Shown here: positions 52,922-62,129 of the stretch, one piece after another | Layout: the number at the start of each line of letters is the position of its first letter | How positions within the stretch are numbered: the stretch's first letter is position 1 | NCBI GenBank assembly: GCA_029260735.1 | Contig: JAJDCR010000172.1 | Span: 1 to 62,520, forward strand | Reading direction: 5' to 3' | Length of the DNA stretch: 62,520 nucleotides | Origin: Planctomycetota bacterium | GTDB lineage: Bacteria; Planctomycetota; Uabimicrobiia; Uabimicrobiales; Uabimicrobiaceae | Notes under the pieces: model-generated | The model's input: only the letters and a program-made list of their open reading frames with translations | Database searches by the model: none | What the model was told of the DNA's origin: nothing | Translations under genes and position numbers: made by a program

Positions 52922-53995
52922 ATGACACAAGAAAGATTTCGTTCGGTTGTAGAAAAAAGATCTCAAAAAAGCGGTCTGTCTCCTGGAACACTTGTCCACA
53001 TAGGAGAGAAAAAATCTGAAGAGACCAAACTCTCTGTTTTGAGCTATAGTAGAACTGAATATGATTATAAAGATGTCAAAGGTATTGAGGAGATCGAAAT
53101 AGATGAGTCCAAAGTCACTTGGATTAATATTGTTGGGCTCCATGATACCAGTTTAATTGAAAAAATAGGAAAAAGATTTGGCTTACATCCTCTTTTACTC
53201 GAAGACATAGTCAATACATCTCAACGTCCCAAAATGGAGGACTACAAAGATTATCTTTTTATTGTCATGAAAATGCTCCACTACTTCAAGGAAGAAGATG
53301 AGGTTCATTCGGAGCAAATCAGTATCATTTTAGGAAGTAACCTAATTATTACTTTCCAAGAGGAAGAAAAAGATTGTTTTGATAATCTCCGAACGAGAAT
53401 TCGCAAGAAAAAAGGTATTGTCACTCAAAAGAAAGCGGATTATTTGACTTACTCTTTGATGGATGCCATTGTAGACGACTACTTTTCCATCTTAGAAGAA
53501 GTCGGGGAAGATATCGAAATTTTAGAGCATGAAGTCATTAATAAACCCCGCGACAATACCCTCCAAACTCTGCATGAATTGAAGAGAGAAATCATATTTT
53601 TACGCCGATTCATTATACCCTTGCGGGAGCTTGCAAGAAACTTTCAAAATGAGAATACCACTTTGGTCGGTGAATCAACAAAATTATATTTTCGGGATGT
53701 TTATGATCATGTAACCCAAATTCTCGATACCGTAGAGATCTACCGAGAAATGCTCTCGGGAATCTTAGACCTTTATCTTTCTCTGACCAACAATAAGATG
53801 AATGAAACGATGAAAGTGCTCACTCTCATATCGACTATATTCATTCCTTTGAGCTTTGTTGTGGGAGTTTACGGAATGAACTTTAAGCATATGCCCGAGC
53901 TAAATTGGCACCTGGGCTATCCTCTGATCTGGATTATCATGATTACGATTGCGACGACTTTTGTGACTTTTTTTAGGAGGAAAGGCTGGGTATAA
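52922..53995 (+). CDS. corA: CorA-type magnesium/cobalt transporter
   Basis: A 357-residue divalent-cation channel. A soluble N-terminal domain and long helix lead to two C-terminal membrane segments. The signature GMN is at 318-320 in GVYGMNFKHMPE, and the protein ends in a basic FFRRKGW tail. The ATG has AAGGA six to seven bases upstream, inside the stop region of the channel gene. Pairing with an osmotic channel suggests an ion and osmotic homeostasis operon. Confidence 0.95.
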   Translation: MTQERFRSVVEKRSQKSGLSPGTLVHIGEKKSEETKLSVLSYSRTEYDYKDVKGIEEIEIDESKVTWINIVGLHDTSLIEKIGKRFGLHPLLLEDIVNTSQRPKMEDYKDYLFIVMKMLHYFKEEDEVHSEQISIILGSNLIITFQEEEKDCFDNLRTRIRKKKGIVTQKKADYLTYSLMDAIVDDYFSILEEVGEDIEILEHEVINKPRDNTLQTLHELKREIIFLRRFIIPLRELARNFQNENTTLVGESTKLYFRDVYDHVTQILDTVEIYREMLSGILDLYLSLTNNKMNETMKVLTLISTIFIPLSFVVGVYGMNFKHMPELNWHLGYPLIWIIMITIATTFVTFFRRKGWV

Positions 53996-54039
53996 GGTAC
54001 TGCGAAAAAAGTGCGCCTTAAAGTTGAAGAAAGAAAAGA

Positions 54040-54158
54040 ATCTCACGCAAAGGCGCAAAGGAAAAAAAGAATCAAGACAAAAGATAAACTAGGAGAATGT
54101 TATCAACAAAAAAATTTTTTACATTCTCCTTTGCGATCTTTGCGCCTTTGCGTGAACT
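54040..54158. repeat. Palindromic intergenic repeat element (CACGCAAAGGCGCAAAG type)
   Basis: Perfect outer arms TCACGCAAAGGCGCAAAG (54043-54060) and its complement (54138-54155), with inner arms AGGAGAATGT (54091-54100) and ACATTCTCCT (54121-54130). The whole could form one branched hairpin. It lies between corA and the PEP-CTERM gene. It could be a small non-autonomous mobile element or a strong transcription stop. The 67-codon reading frame across it looks spurious. Confidence 0.85.
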
Positions 54159-54247
54159 TTAAGTCTACTCAAAATCCACCACAGAGGGGAAAAAATACAA
54201 AGGCTGCAGCTTAACTTAATGCTATTGGTGTCTAGGTTTGGTGCAAA

Positions 54248-55042
54248 CTACTTTCGTATTTTTACTTTTGTGGAAAAAGCGAGAGCCAGGAGCAAGAGTA
54301 GATAAGAGGAAGGTTCAGGAACAGGATCAGAAAAAGGGCTGTTAATTAAAAGTTGTTCGGAAGTTAAAGCGGTATTGCTGATTTTAACCTCTCCGACAAA
54401 GCCTTGAAAATGAGTGGTGTTTCTTCTACCAATTAGTAAATTGTTTTGCGAAGAGATATCGGTATTACCCGTAAAGTTAGTATTGGTATCAGTGCCCACA
54501 GAAACACCATTGAGAAATAGTTCTACTGTTTTTGTGGCAGTGTTAAAAGTTCCTGCCCAGTGAGCCCATTCGTTTAAAACTTCAGGAGCCAAAACAATTA
54601 TTGTGTTACCAGAAGAATCTGTCACACTCCAGCTCCATAGGCTAGGATTCCCTTTTCCAAAATGAAATCCATTAAAAACACCGCCTTCTCTTCTTTGGAA
54701 AACTCCACCACGGCTTCCACTGCTTGTCATGAAAAACCAACCCTCTATCGTGAGGTCTGTTCCATCAGTGATAACACCATTGCCTCCGTTTACATGGTCA
54801 TTGACTCCATCGAGCTGCAAACTCAGTGTATTTTCAGGATTAGGGACATTCGTGCTGTAGATAGGCCCGCCGAGAGGAGTTCCGTCATGCAGTCCTGTTT
54901 CATCAATGATACTACCAACTCCACTAGCCGTTGCTCCAGGAGTACCTTCCTCAAAGCGCCAATGGGCAATTGTCGCAGCGTGGCTAGAAAGACAACACAC
55001 TAGTAAAGAAAAGAGATAGATCAAAAACCGTTTTTGTTTCAT
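54248..55042 (-). CDS. LamG-like (concanavalin fold) PEP-CTERM secreted protein
   Basis: A 264-residue secreted protein. An N-terminal signal peptide (about 1-22, ending SSHA) is followed by a LamG/laminin-like jelly-roll region (IAHWRFEEG, SLQLDGVNDHVN, LTIEGWFF, LFLNGVSVG, GFVGEVKISNTALT). The C-terminal sorting tail is VPEPSSYLLLLLALAF followed by KVKIRK. In known systems an exosortase processes such tails during export to the cell surface or exopolysaccharide. The gene stands alone on the minus strand. Ligand unknown. Confidence 0.9.
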   Translation of the reverse strand: MKQKRFLIYLFSLLVCCLSSHAATIAHWRFEEGTPGATASGVGSIIDETGLHDGTPLGGPIYSTNVPNPENTLSLQLDGVNDHVNGGNGVITDGTDLTIEGWFFMTSSGSRGGVFQRREGGVFNGFHFGKGNPSLWSWSVTDSSGNTIIVLAPEVLNEWAHWAGTFNTATKTVELFLNGVSVGTDTNTNFTGNTDISSQNNLLIGRRNTTHFQGFVGEVKISNTALTSEQLLINSPFSDPVPEPSSYLLLLLALAFSTKVKIRK

Positions 55043-55217
55043 TTTATTTTCCCAATTTTAATAGTAAACATTAAACATTTGCCAAATATTAGTGCTTTAA
55101 AAAGTATAACTAATTATTTTATAAATAACAAGGTTTTTGTTCTAAGGACTAAACGAAACTAAGATTTCTCAAATGCTCTAACAAAATTCCATTACTATTT
55201 TATTGGAAGGATTTTTT

Positions 55218-55226
55218 TGTTATAAT
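55218..55226 (+). promoter_or_regulatory. Extended -10 promoter upstream of fabG
   Basis: TGTTATAAT, a perfect extended -10 element (TGnTATAAT), lies about 58 bases before the fabG start. No good -35 is visible at 17 bases. It would drive fabG and possibly the adaptor-RND pair behind it. Confidence 0.55.
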
Positions 55227-55284
55227 ACCTCTTAACATCATTTAACAAAATCACCATTACAATACATACCAAAAAAACGAACAA

Positions 55285-56028
55285 ATGAAACTACAAGATA
55301 GATGTGCCCTTGTTACAGGAGCTAGTCGAGGGATTGGGCGAGCCATTGCCTTGGAGCTGGCCATGCAAGGAGCTGATATTGGTATTAGTTACCAAAATAG
55401 CCAAGCAGAGGCAGAGAAGGTTTGCCAAGAAATAGAAAAGCTAGGCCGTAAAGCCATGGCATTTTGTGGCTCTGTAGCAAAAGAAGGAGATGTTCAGGCG
55501 ATGTTCACCTCTTTTTTTGAAGCCTACCCGCAGCTAGATATTCTCGTTTGCAATGCGGGAATTACGAGAGATGCTCCTTTCGGCCGAATGACAAGTGATA
55601 ATTTTCAAGAAGTCATTCAAACGAATCTCGTAGGAACTTTCTATTGTCTTCGAGAGGCTAGTCGCCCGATGCTGCGCCAAAAATATGGCCGCGTTGTTAC
55701 CATTTCATCAACAGCAGGTTTAGCTGGTAATGTAGGTCAAGCTAATTACAGTGCGAGCAAAGCAGGAATCATCGGCTTGACAAAATCCTTTGCTTTGGAA
55801 CACGCTCGCCGAGATATCACCGCTAATATAGTTAGCCCCGGTCTCATTGAATCATCTATGAGTGAAGGCCTTAGCGAAAAAAATAAAGAGAAAATTCTTT
55901 CTATGATTCCCAAAAGACGCCTAGGATTAGCTGAAGAAGTGGCTAATATGGTATCCTTTTTGGTTTCTGAGGATTCGGGTTATATCACAGGACAAATTTT
56001 TTCTATTGATGGAGGCTTGAAGACTTAG
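55285..56028 (+). CDS. fabG: 3-oxoacyl-ACP reductase (SDR family)
   Basis: A 247-residue short-chain dehydrogenase of FabG length. It has the NAD(P)-binding TGASRGIG near the N terminus, the structural NAG motif, and catalytic S142, Y155 and K159 (ISST...NYSASK). It reduces 3-oxoacyl-ACP to 3-hydroxyacyl-ACP with NADPH in fatty acid synthesis. No other fatty acid synthesis genes are beside it. It is followed by an adaptor-RND pair, 66 bases to the predicted start. It could in principle act in trans on the keto groups of the PKS, but it lies about 12 kb from the PKS start and beyond unrelated genes. Start lacks a strong ribosome-binding site. Confidence 0.9.
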   Translation: MKLQDRCALVTGASRGIGRAIALELAMQGADIGISYQNSQAEAEKVCQEIEKLGRKAMAFCGSVAKEGDVQAMFTSFFEAYPQLDILVCNAGITRDAPFGRMTSDNFQEVIQTNLVGTFYCLREASRPMLRQKYGRVVTISSTAGLAGNVGQANYSASKAGIIGLTKSFALEHARRDITANIVSPGLIESSMSEGLSEKNKEKILSMIPKRRLGLAEEVANMVSFLVSEDSGYITGQIFSIDGGLKT

Positions 56029-56094
56029 TTCTTTCTGAAAATCCAAATGGTACAGAGGCTATTTTGTTTTCGACAATTTTTTAAGGAAATTTTT

Positions 56095-57951
56095 ATGGGT
56101 TGTTTTTTTCTGAAGGGTTTTCATTTCTCTTTTCTTGCCCTCATAATCACAATACTATTGATAGTAGGGTGTAACCCCCAGCAATCAGTTGCTAATAACG
56201 ATAAAAAGGCTTCTGTTGCAGTCACCGCTTTAAATGCCCAAAAGCAAGTTTTAGGGCGGGCAGCTCGGATTACAGGATCTGTTCTTCCTTGGAAAGAGGA
56301 AAAACTCCGTTTCCAAGTTTCAGGTCAACTTTTAAATCTTCATATTAAAACCCCTGGTAAAGAGGTCAAAGGAGAACTACGCGATGAGAATGGTAAACTT
56401 CTTTACTCAGGAGATGTTATTGCTGAGATTAATCCAAAACCTTATCTTTTGGCTTTAAAAGAAGCCCAGGCGAGTTTGGATGCGGCAAAAATCAAACTAG
56501 ATGGCTCCTATCTTGCCGTAAAGCTCTCCGAGGAAACTATTAAAGCTGCCGAAGGTAACTACGACACAACCAAGGAAGAACTAGAGAAATTAATTCCACT
56601 AGATATTCAGCTAAGCCAAGAGACGCGGAAAACGAGTGAAAAAGAATTAGAGCTGACCGAACAGGCTTTCCAACAAAAAGATACCACTCATATTAAAATA
56701 TTGCAAGCTCGCTCCGCTAAGACAATTGCTCAAATCCAAGAACAGAAAGCAATGTTTTCCAAGACATTGAAAGAAAAAGAACTCCAATCTCAAAAACGCG
56801 ACTTAGTAAGAGCAAAAATGGAAAAGCAATTGAGAGAAGCAGAGATTAAAATTATGGAATCTCAGGTAATTAGTGCCGAAACGATAGTGGCAAGAGCTCA
56901 ACTGAACCTCGAAAAATGCAAACTGAGAGCTCCCTTCAACGGAGTGGTTTCCAAGATTAACGTAAATCCTGGAACTTTAGTTACCCCTAGTCTAACCATC
57001 GGTAACTTGATTTTAATGGACCCTGTCCGTATTGATATTTCAGTCGCTTTGAAACGATTAAGAGATTTTTCCTATGGATCAGAGGTTAAAATTCTTCCTA
57101 TCCAAAACCGTATTAATCGCTATGGAAAACCAGAAGAAGGTTATGTCTACCATGTTCAAACCACAGCAGACCCTTCTACTCGTACGTTTTTAGCAACCAT
57201 TGTGACAAGAAACTACAAGCAAAACCTCTATGCTGTTCCTCCTAGCTTTCTTCAAAACAACATTAATCTGAGGGAGTTTAGTGGAGCTGTTCACCAAAAC
57301 CCCAACAATACAGGGGTTCTTTACGTAGATGTCCGTTGTTTGTTTAAAGACGACCAAGGAGAGTTTGTTTGGCTCTTTGATCGTAAAGAGGGCTTAGGAG
57401 AAGTGCGTAAAATCCGAGTAAAAACAGGCGAAGGAATTCTCAATGTAATTACATGGATTTTTCGGGAATTAAAAAATGATGGGGGGATTACAAAAAAAGA
57501 TATTCTCTTAGTTGATCCACCAGAAGGTCTTAAAGATGGCGATCAGGCGATTGATATCCGAGAAGATTGGCTTTTCCGCCCTGGAGAGCTCGTTGAGGTG
57601 GAATATGATCGAGAATTTGAACAGGGAGTTTTTCTTCCTTCGGAGGCTATTTTTGAAGAACGAGGAAAAGGAGGAAACTCTTTTTACGTTTACGTAGTAG
57701 AAGACCACAAAAATACCCAAGGAAGTGTTTATGGTTTAGCCAATAAGCGTCAGGTGATTAAGAAAAAAGTAGATGATCTATGGAGAATTGAAAGTGGCGT
57801 TGAAAGTGACGAATTAGTTGTTATTCATGGATGCTACTCTGTCGATAGTCAATACAAAGCTTCCCAGAAAAAAGTTCCTGTTCATGTTATCAGCGAAGAA
57901 TCTCTTGTCAATTTGGTTAAGGGCTACTATGTGAAGGAGACTTCACAATGA
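56095..57951 (+). CDS. RND efflux adaptor 3, lipoprotein, unusually long
   Basis: A 618-residue adaptor; most are 350-450. The N terminus is a lipoprotein signal with a lipobox ending IVGC (C26). An in-frame ATG sixteen codons earlier exists, but AAGGA is spaced for the ATG at 56095 and this gives a normal lipoprotein signal. A very long coiled-coil hairpin (about 110-280) lies between lipoyl halves, and LRAPFNGVVSKINVNPG marks the second half. Extra segments of about 100 residues are inserted in the C-terminal barrel region (FVWLFDRKEGLGEVRK and around). The stop overlaps the pump start (ATGA). Substrate unknown. Confidence 0.88.
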   Translation: MGCFFLKGFHFSFLALIITILLIVGCNPQQSVANNDKKASVAVTALNAQKQVLGRAARITGSVLPWKEEKLRFQVSGQLLNLHIKTPGKEVKGELRDENGKLLYSGDVIAEINPKPYLLALKEAQASLDAAKIKLDGSYLAVKLSEETIKAAEGNYDTTKEELEKLIPLDIQLSQETRKTSEKELELTEQAFQQKDTTHIKILQARSAKTIAQIQEQKAMFSKTLKEKELQSQKRDLVRAKMEKQLREAEIKIMESQVISAETIVARAQLNLEKCKLRAPFNGVVSKINVNPGTLVTPSLTIGNLILMDPVRIDISVALKRLRDFSYGSEVKILPIQNRINRYGKPEEGYVYHVQTTADPSTRTFLATIVTRNYKQNLYAVPPSFLQNNINLREFSGAVHQNPNNTGVLYVDVRCLFKDDQGEFVWLFDRKEGLGEVRKIRVKTGEGILNVITWIFRELKNDGGITKKDILLVDPPEGLKDGDQAIDIREDWLFRPGELVEVEYDREFEQGVFLPSEAIFEERGKGGNSFYVYVVEDHKNTQGSVYGLANKRQVIKKKVDDLWRIESGVESDELVVIHGCYSVDSQYKASQKKVPVHVISEESLVNLVKGYYVKETSQ

Positions 57952-60900
57952 ATATCCCTCGCTTTTCTCTAAATTACCGCACAGTTACGCTAACAGCTGT
58001 ATTTTTGGCTTTTGCTTGGGGGCTAAATGTCTATAACACGATGCCTCGAAATGAAGACCCTCAATACTTAATTCGAATTGCTGTTATTACGACACGCTGG
58101 TCAGGAGCTAGTGCAAAAAAAGTCGAAGACCTTATTACCTCTCCCATCGAGAAACTAATTGTCGCAATGGATGAGGTGCGGCGGGTTTGGTCTGAGTCTC
58201 GGATTGGTTTCTCAATTGTCTATGTCGAGTTAGAGGATGCTGTCCCCACTCCTGACAATGTTTGGAATAAACTGAAGGATCGATTAGGGAAACTCCAGCC
58301 GACATTGCCTCAAGGAAGCGAACCTCCTTATGTCGATGACAGTGATTTTGCTACGACAACGGCGATGGTCATGGCTCTCTACCCTTTGTATTCACAAAAA
58401 TACAGCCACGAAGACTTGCGAAAATATGCCAAAGATATTCAAAGTGAACTCACTCCGATTGAGGATGTCGGAAAATTCCAATTTTTAGGGGTTCAACCTG
58501 AAGTAATTAACTTGGAAGTTTCGGCAGGAGTTTGGAGTAAACTCCCCTTGACCACCGACACTCTGCGCTTTACTTTGCAAGAGAAAAATATTTTAGCTCC
58601 TGGAGGGCGACTAGACACAGGCCTAAGCCAATTTAATGTGAACTTGAGTGGAGAATTTTCCACAACAGAGCAGATTGAAAAGGTAGTTTTAGGGTCGATT
58701 GACCGGAGAAGTCCGACCTACCTACGAGATTTAGGTATACGAGTAGAGCGTGGTTATCCTAGTCCGGCCACCTATTTTTGCCGCTATGGAAAAAAAGATT
58801 TCGTAGCCGAGAAAGCCCTCGTCATTGGTTTATCCATGAAAAAAGGCGGAAACATCGTCATTTTAGGCAAACGAGTGCATGAAAAGTTGGAGGAAATTCG
58901 CAAAAAAGTTCTCCCCCCCGACATTCGCATAGAGATGATAGCAGACCAGCCTTTTCAAGTGGAAAATGCCATTTCTAATTTTATAGATAATCTTTTCTAT
59001 GGGGTTTTTGTTGTCCTTTTGTTTGGCTTTTTGATGGTTGGACTGCGCATGTCCCTGATTATGGCCGTATCCATCCCCATGGTCATGATCACATCTATTG
59101 GTATCGTTCGACTTTTTGGAGTAGAGTTAGAGCAAGTTTCCATTGCCGGACTTATGGTGGCCTTGGGAATGCTCGTGGACAACGCTATCGAAGTCTCCGA
59201 AAACGTTCATCGGCGAATGTGCGAAGGAGAAAATCCTTTTGATGCTACCTGGAAAGGAGCCCAAGAAATCTCCATTCCTATCCTCTCGGCAACCTTAACC
59301 ACGGTGGCCGTTTTCTTACCTATGGTAATGATGCCTGGTGGAGAGGGAGAGTACATTTTCAGTTTGCCCGCAGTTGTCGCAACCACTCTCTCTGTCAGTT
59401 GGATTATTGCGATGTCTGGAACGACTATTCTGTGCTACTGGTTGCTTAAGCCTACGGCTGTACAAGGAGGAATCATCGCCTTTTGTATTCGCTGTTGGAT
59501 TGCAATGGTTGCAGTAGGAGCTCGTCTACGCTCTGGCCAAGGAGGGGTATTTGCTTTTGCCAAGCGACTCTGGTCTTGGGTTACGGGAAATTTAGAAGCT
59601 CATGGAGAACATAAAAAAGAAGGGTGGGCAAAAAACATCTATGCCAATGCTCTTCGAACATGTTTACGCCGACGCTATATAACTCTTTTTGTTGGCTTTT
59701 CTTTCTGTATTGCTTGCTTTTCTCTTAGTTCCTATATTGGAAGTCAGTTTTTCCCCTTAGCTTTTCGAGATCAGTTTATCATTGACATATGGATGCCTCG
59801 TAAAGTTCCCATCACCAGAACAGATGAGGTTTGTCGAGAAATCGAAGGCTTTGTCCGTAACTTAAGTGTGACAACCATTGATGGGCAAAAAGTAGATCGC
59901 CTTAAGAGTTTTGCCAGTTTTATTGGAGGAGGAGTCCCCCGTTTTTACATCACCGTTGACCCCGAACCCATTCAACAAAACTTGGCTCAAATTATCATTA
60001 ATGTGAATGATCCCAATTACGTCGACTCCTATATCACGGACTTAAATGCCCTGGTCAAAAAGAGAATTGCCGGAGGGCGAATCGAGATTAGGAAACTCAA
60101 TATGGGGACAAGGTCGGGAGCTCCTGTAGCCATTCGAGTTATCGGCAAGGACGTAGATGAGATTCGAGATTACGCAGACAATATAAAACAACATTTGTAT
60201 GCTCAAAGTAGTATCACAAATATCTACGATGACTGGGGTGGCAAGGTATTTCAAATTCAGGTTAATGTAGACTCTGAACTGGCTAACCTCGCGGGAGTAA
60301 CCAACCAAGATGTTGCCCGAACAATGAGCTCTTTCTTGGAAGGAGAGTATATTACCACTTTCCGCGAAGGAGATCACAACATTCCCATCTTCTTAAGGCT
60401 CCCCAAAGAAAAAAGAGAAAGTCTAGTTTCTCTTTATAATCTTCACATTCAGGGGCAAAATAATCAAATTCCTATCGACGGAATAGCTGGAATTGATGTC
60501 GTCTGGGCAGACAGTAATATTGCACGTCGCGGACAAGAAAAAACTCTTACAGTGTATGCTAATATTGAAGACAATGCTCTTCCCAACGATGTTGTTCAGG
60601 CTTTGCTTCCTTACCTTAATGAATTTTCTGCTAAGCTCCCCACCGGTTATCGCTTAGAGGTAGGAGGAGAGTGGGAAGATACCAAGAGAAGTGAGAAAAA
60701 CTTTGAAGAAGCTTTCAACATCTCTCTTATCATGATTATTCTCATTTTGGTCTCTCAGTACAACGGACTGATTAAGCCCTTCATGATTCTACTCACCCTC
60801 CCTCTTGCCTTTTCTGGTAGCTTTGTCGGACTTTTCCTCACAGGTTGGCCTCTAAACTTCATGGCCCAACTAGGACTTTTGTCTCTCGCGGGAATTGTTC

Positions 60901-61259
60901 TAAACGGAGCCATCGTCTTAATTGAATTTGTCGAAAAACAAATTAAAACCGGAATGCCCTTGGAAGATGCCGTAGTCAAAGGAAGCTGTATGCGCACAGT
61001 GCCCATCCTTCTAACGACCCTCACCACAGCAGGAGGTCTTCTACCTCTGGCCTTTTGGGGAGGACCGATGTGGGTACCTATGGCGAACGTTATCATCTTT
61101 GGGCTAATGACCGCAACCCTCTTGACCCTAATCTTTGTTCCGACCGTTTACTATGTTCTCTGCAAAGATTTCAAGATCCAAATGGTTGAGCCCGATAGCA
61201 TTGAAGCCCATAGCGCCGATGATGATATTGATCCTCAATTGGAATTGATTGACGACTAA
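57948..61259 (+). CDS. RND-family efflux pump 3 with Asp-Asn in TM4
   Basis: A 1,103-residue inner-membrane RND pump. The TM4 motif is MLVDNAIEVSENVHRRM (D411, N412), where many pumps have Asp-Asp. An extra hydrophobic and charged stretch of about 70 residues follows the TM5-TM6 region (PTAVQGGIIAFCIRC onward). The protein ends in an acidic tail. The ATG overlaps the adaptor stop, and a hairpin follows the gene. It is more distant from pumps 1 and 2 than those appear from each other. It could belong to a different RND subgroup. The substrate cannot be read from sequence. Confidence 0.9.
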   Translation: MNIPRFSLNYRTVTLTAVFLAFAWGLNVYNTMPRNEDPQYLIRIAVITTRWSGASAKKVEDLITSPIEKLIVAMDEVRRVWSESRIGFSIVYVELEDAVPTPDNVWNKLKDRLGKLQPTLPQGSEPPYVDDSDFATTTAMVMALYPLYSQKYSHEDLRKYAKDIQSELTPIEDVGKFQFLGVQPEVINLEVSAGVWSKLPLTTDTLRFTLQEKNILAPGGRLDTGLSQFNVNLSGEFSTTEQIEKVVLGSIDRRSPTYLRDLGIRVERGYPSPATYFCRYGKKDFVAEKALVIGLSMKKGGNIVILGKRVHEKLEEIRKKVLPPDIRIEMIADQPFQVENAISNFIDNLFYGVFVVLLFGFLMVGLRMSLIMAVSIPMVMITSIGIVRLFGVELEQVSIAGLMVALGMLVDNAIEVSENVHRRMCEGENPFDATWKGAQEISIPILSATLTTVAVFLPMVMMPGGEGEYIFSLPAVVATTLSVSWIIAMSGTTILCYWLLKPTAVQGGIIAFCIRCWIAMVAVGARLRSGQGGVFAFAKRLWSWVTGNLEAHGEHKKEGWAKNIYANALRTCLRRRYITLFVGFSFCIACFSLSSYIGSQFFPLAFRDQFIIDIWMPRKVPITRTDEVCREIEGFVRNLSVTTIDGQKVDRLKSFASFIGGGVPRFYITVDPEPIQQNLAQIIINVNDPNYVDSYITDLNALVKKRIAGGRIEIRKLNMGTRSGAPVAIRVIGKDVDEIRDYADNIKQHLYAQSSITNIYDDWGGKVFQIQVNVDSELANLAGVTNQDVARTMSSFLEGEYITTFREGDHNIPIFLRLPKEKRESLVSLYNLHIQGQNNQIPIDGIAGIDVVWADSNIARRGQEKTLTVYANIEDNALPNDVVQALLPYLNEFSAKLPTGYRLEVGGEWEDTKRSEKNFEEAFNISLIMIILILVSQYNGLIKPFMILLTLPLAFSGSFVGLFLTGWPLNFMAQLGLLSLAGIVLNGAIVLIEFVEKQIKTGMPLEDAVVKGSCMRTVPILLTTLTTAGGLLPLAFWGGPMWVPMANVIIFGLMTATLLTLIFVPTVYYVLCKDFKIQMVEPDSIEAHSADDDIDPQLELIDD

Positions 61260-61273
61260 ATGGATTAGATAGA

Positions 61274-61307
61274 GAACCTCTACGGAACTTTGTTCCGTGG
61301 GGGTTTG
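61274..61307 (+). terminator. Probable terminator after RND pump 3
   Basis: ACGGAAC (61282-61288) and GTTCCGT (61292-61298) form a perfect 7-bp core. Flanking AACCTCT and GGGGGTT extend it to about 14 bp with wobble pairs. The following T-run is weak (GGTTTGATATCTATTTTAT). It lies about 15 bases after the stop. Confidence 0.6.
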
Positions 61308-61468
61308 ATATCTATTTTATACTGCTAAGAAAAGTGGAAGAGATAGAATATTCTATTTTGAAAAAAAACAAGAATTTGCTTATTTTTAAATTTTTCATTG
61401 AAATATTATATTAGTGGGGTAAACTATAGGCAATTAGCAAGTGTTATATTTTATAGGAGAAAGTAGCA

Positions 61469-62098
61469 GTGAAAACAACCCTAGCATTAGTATTTTCTTT
61501 ATTTTTGTGCCTTCCACAAAACACTTTTGCCGCCATCATATCTTTTAGCGACCAAGCCACTTTTTTGGCAACCACAGGTGCCACTGCAGAAGCACCATTA
61601 GTAAATTTTGACTTTTCGGCAGCCCCTAAAACTATTGGGGATTTGACCTATTCACTAAATGGCGGAAGTAACTTTGGAATAGGCGAGTTTAGCACTCGGA
61701 TCAGTGGTCCTGAAATCATTGTCAGTGGCCCTGATGGGATAGCAGTAGATATCAATAAGGCTAGTCCTGTTTTTTCCTTTGGGTTTGAGTTTGTTGAACC
61801 TCAAAACGATCCGAATCTCAACGGAACATTTGTTGACTCCACTTATTCTTTAGAGATTTTAAACGGAACAACGGGCCTGGGGTCTTTCAACTTCAATGCC
61901 CCTAACGACACCTTAGCTTTCGTAGGAATTCAGTCCGACCAAGCATTTGATCGAGTTCTTATCACTGAAATAATCGGAAGCAATGGAAATGAGTTTTACG
62001 GACAATTCTTTACGGGAGGAGCAGCAGCAGTTCCTGAGCCTTCTACCTATCTATTGCTTCTTTTTGCTCTTGTTGGAATCAAACTCTACAAAGAATAG
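61469..62098 (+). CDS. Secreted PEP-CTERM protein
   Basis: A 209-residue secreted protein of unknown function. It has a GTG start with AGGAG about nine bases upstream, a signal peptide (about 1-22, ending TFA), and a beta-rich middle with PEP-CTERM-like architecture (VNFDFSAAPKTIGDLTYS, FSFGFEFVEP). The tail is VPEPSTYLLLLFALVGIKLYKE-like, a PEP-CTERM sorting signal. No neighbouring exosortase is in the window. I do not recognise an enzymatic motif. It shares its tail type with the protein at 54248-55042. Confidence 0.88.
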   Translation: MKTTLALVFSLFLCLPQNTFAAIISFSDQATFLATTGATAEAPLVNFDFSAAPKTIGDLTYSLNGGSNFGIGEFSTRISGPEIIVSGPDGIAVDINKASPVFSFGFEFVEPQNDPNLNGTFVDSTYSLEILNGTTGLGSFNFNAPNDTLAFVGIQSDQAFDRVLITEIIGSNGNEFYGQFFTGGAAAVPEPSTYLLLLFALVGIKLYKE

Positions 62099-62129
62099 TT
62101 TTCCATAATCAACATCGCTTCCCGCCAAC

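Noticed and set aside
54011..54214. 67-codon open frame after corA
   Set aside because: It runs across the palindromic repeat; its SHAKAQRKK and LRSLRLCVNFK parts are translations of the two repeat arms. No ribosome-binding site or family.
55285..56028. fabG as a dedicated trans-KR of the PKS
   Set aside because: It lies beyond htpX, mscK and corA in a separate transcription unit; a role is possible but unsupported.
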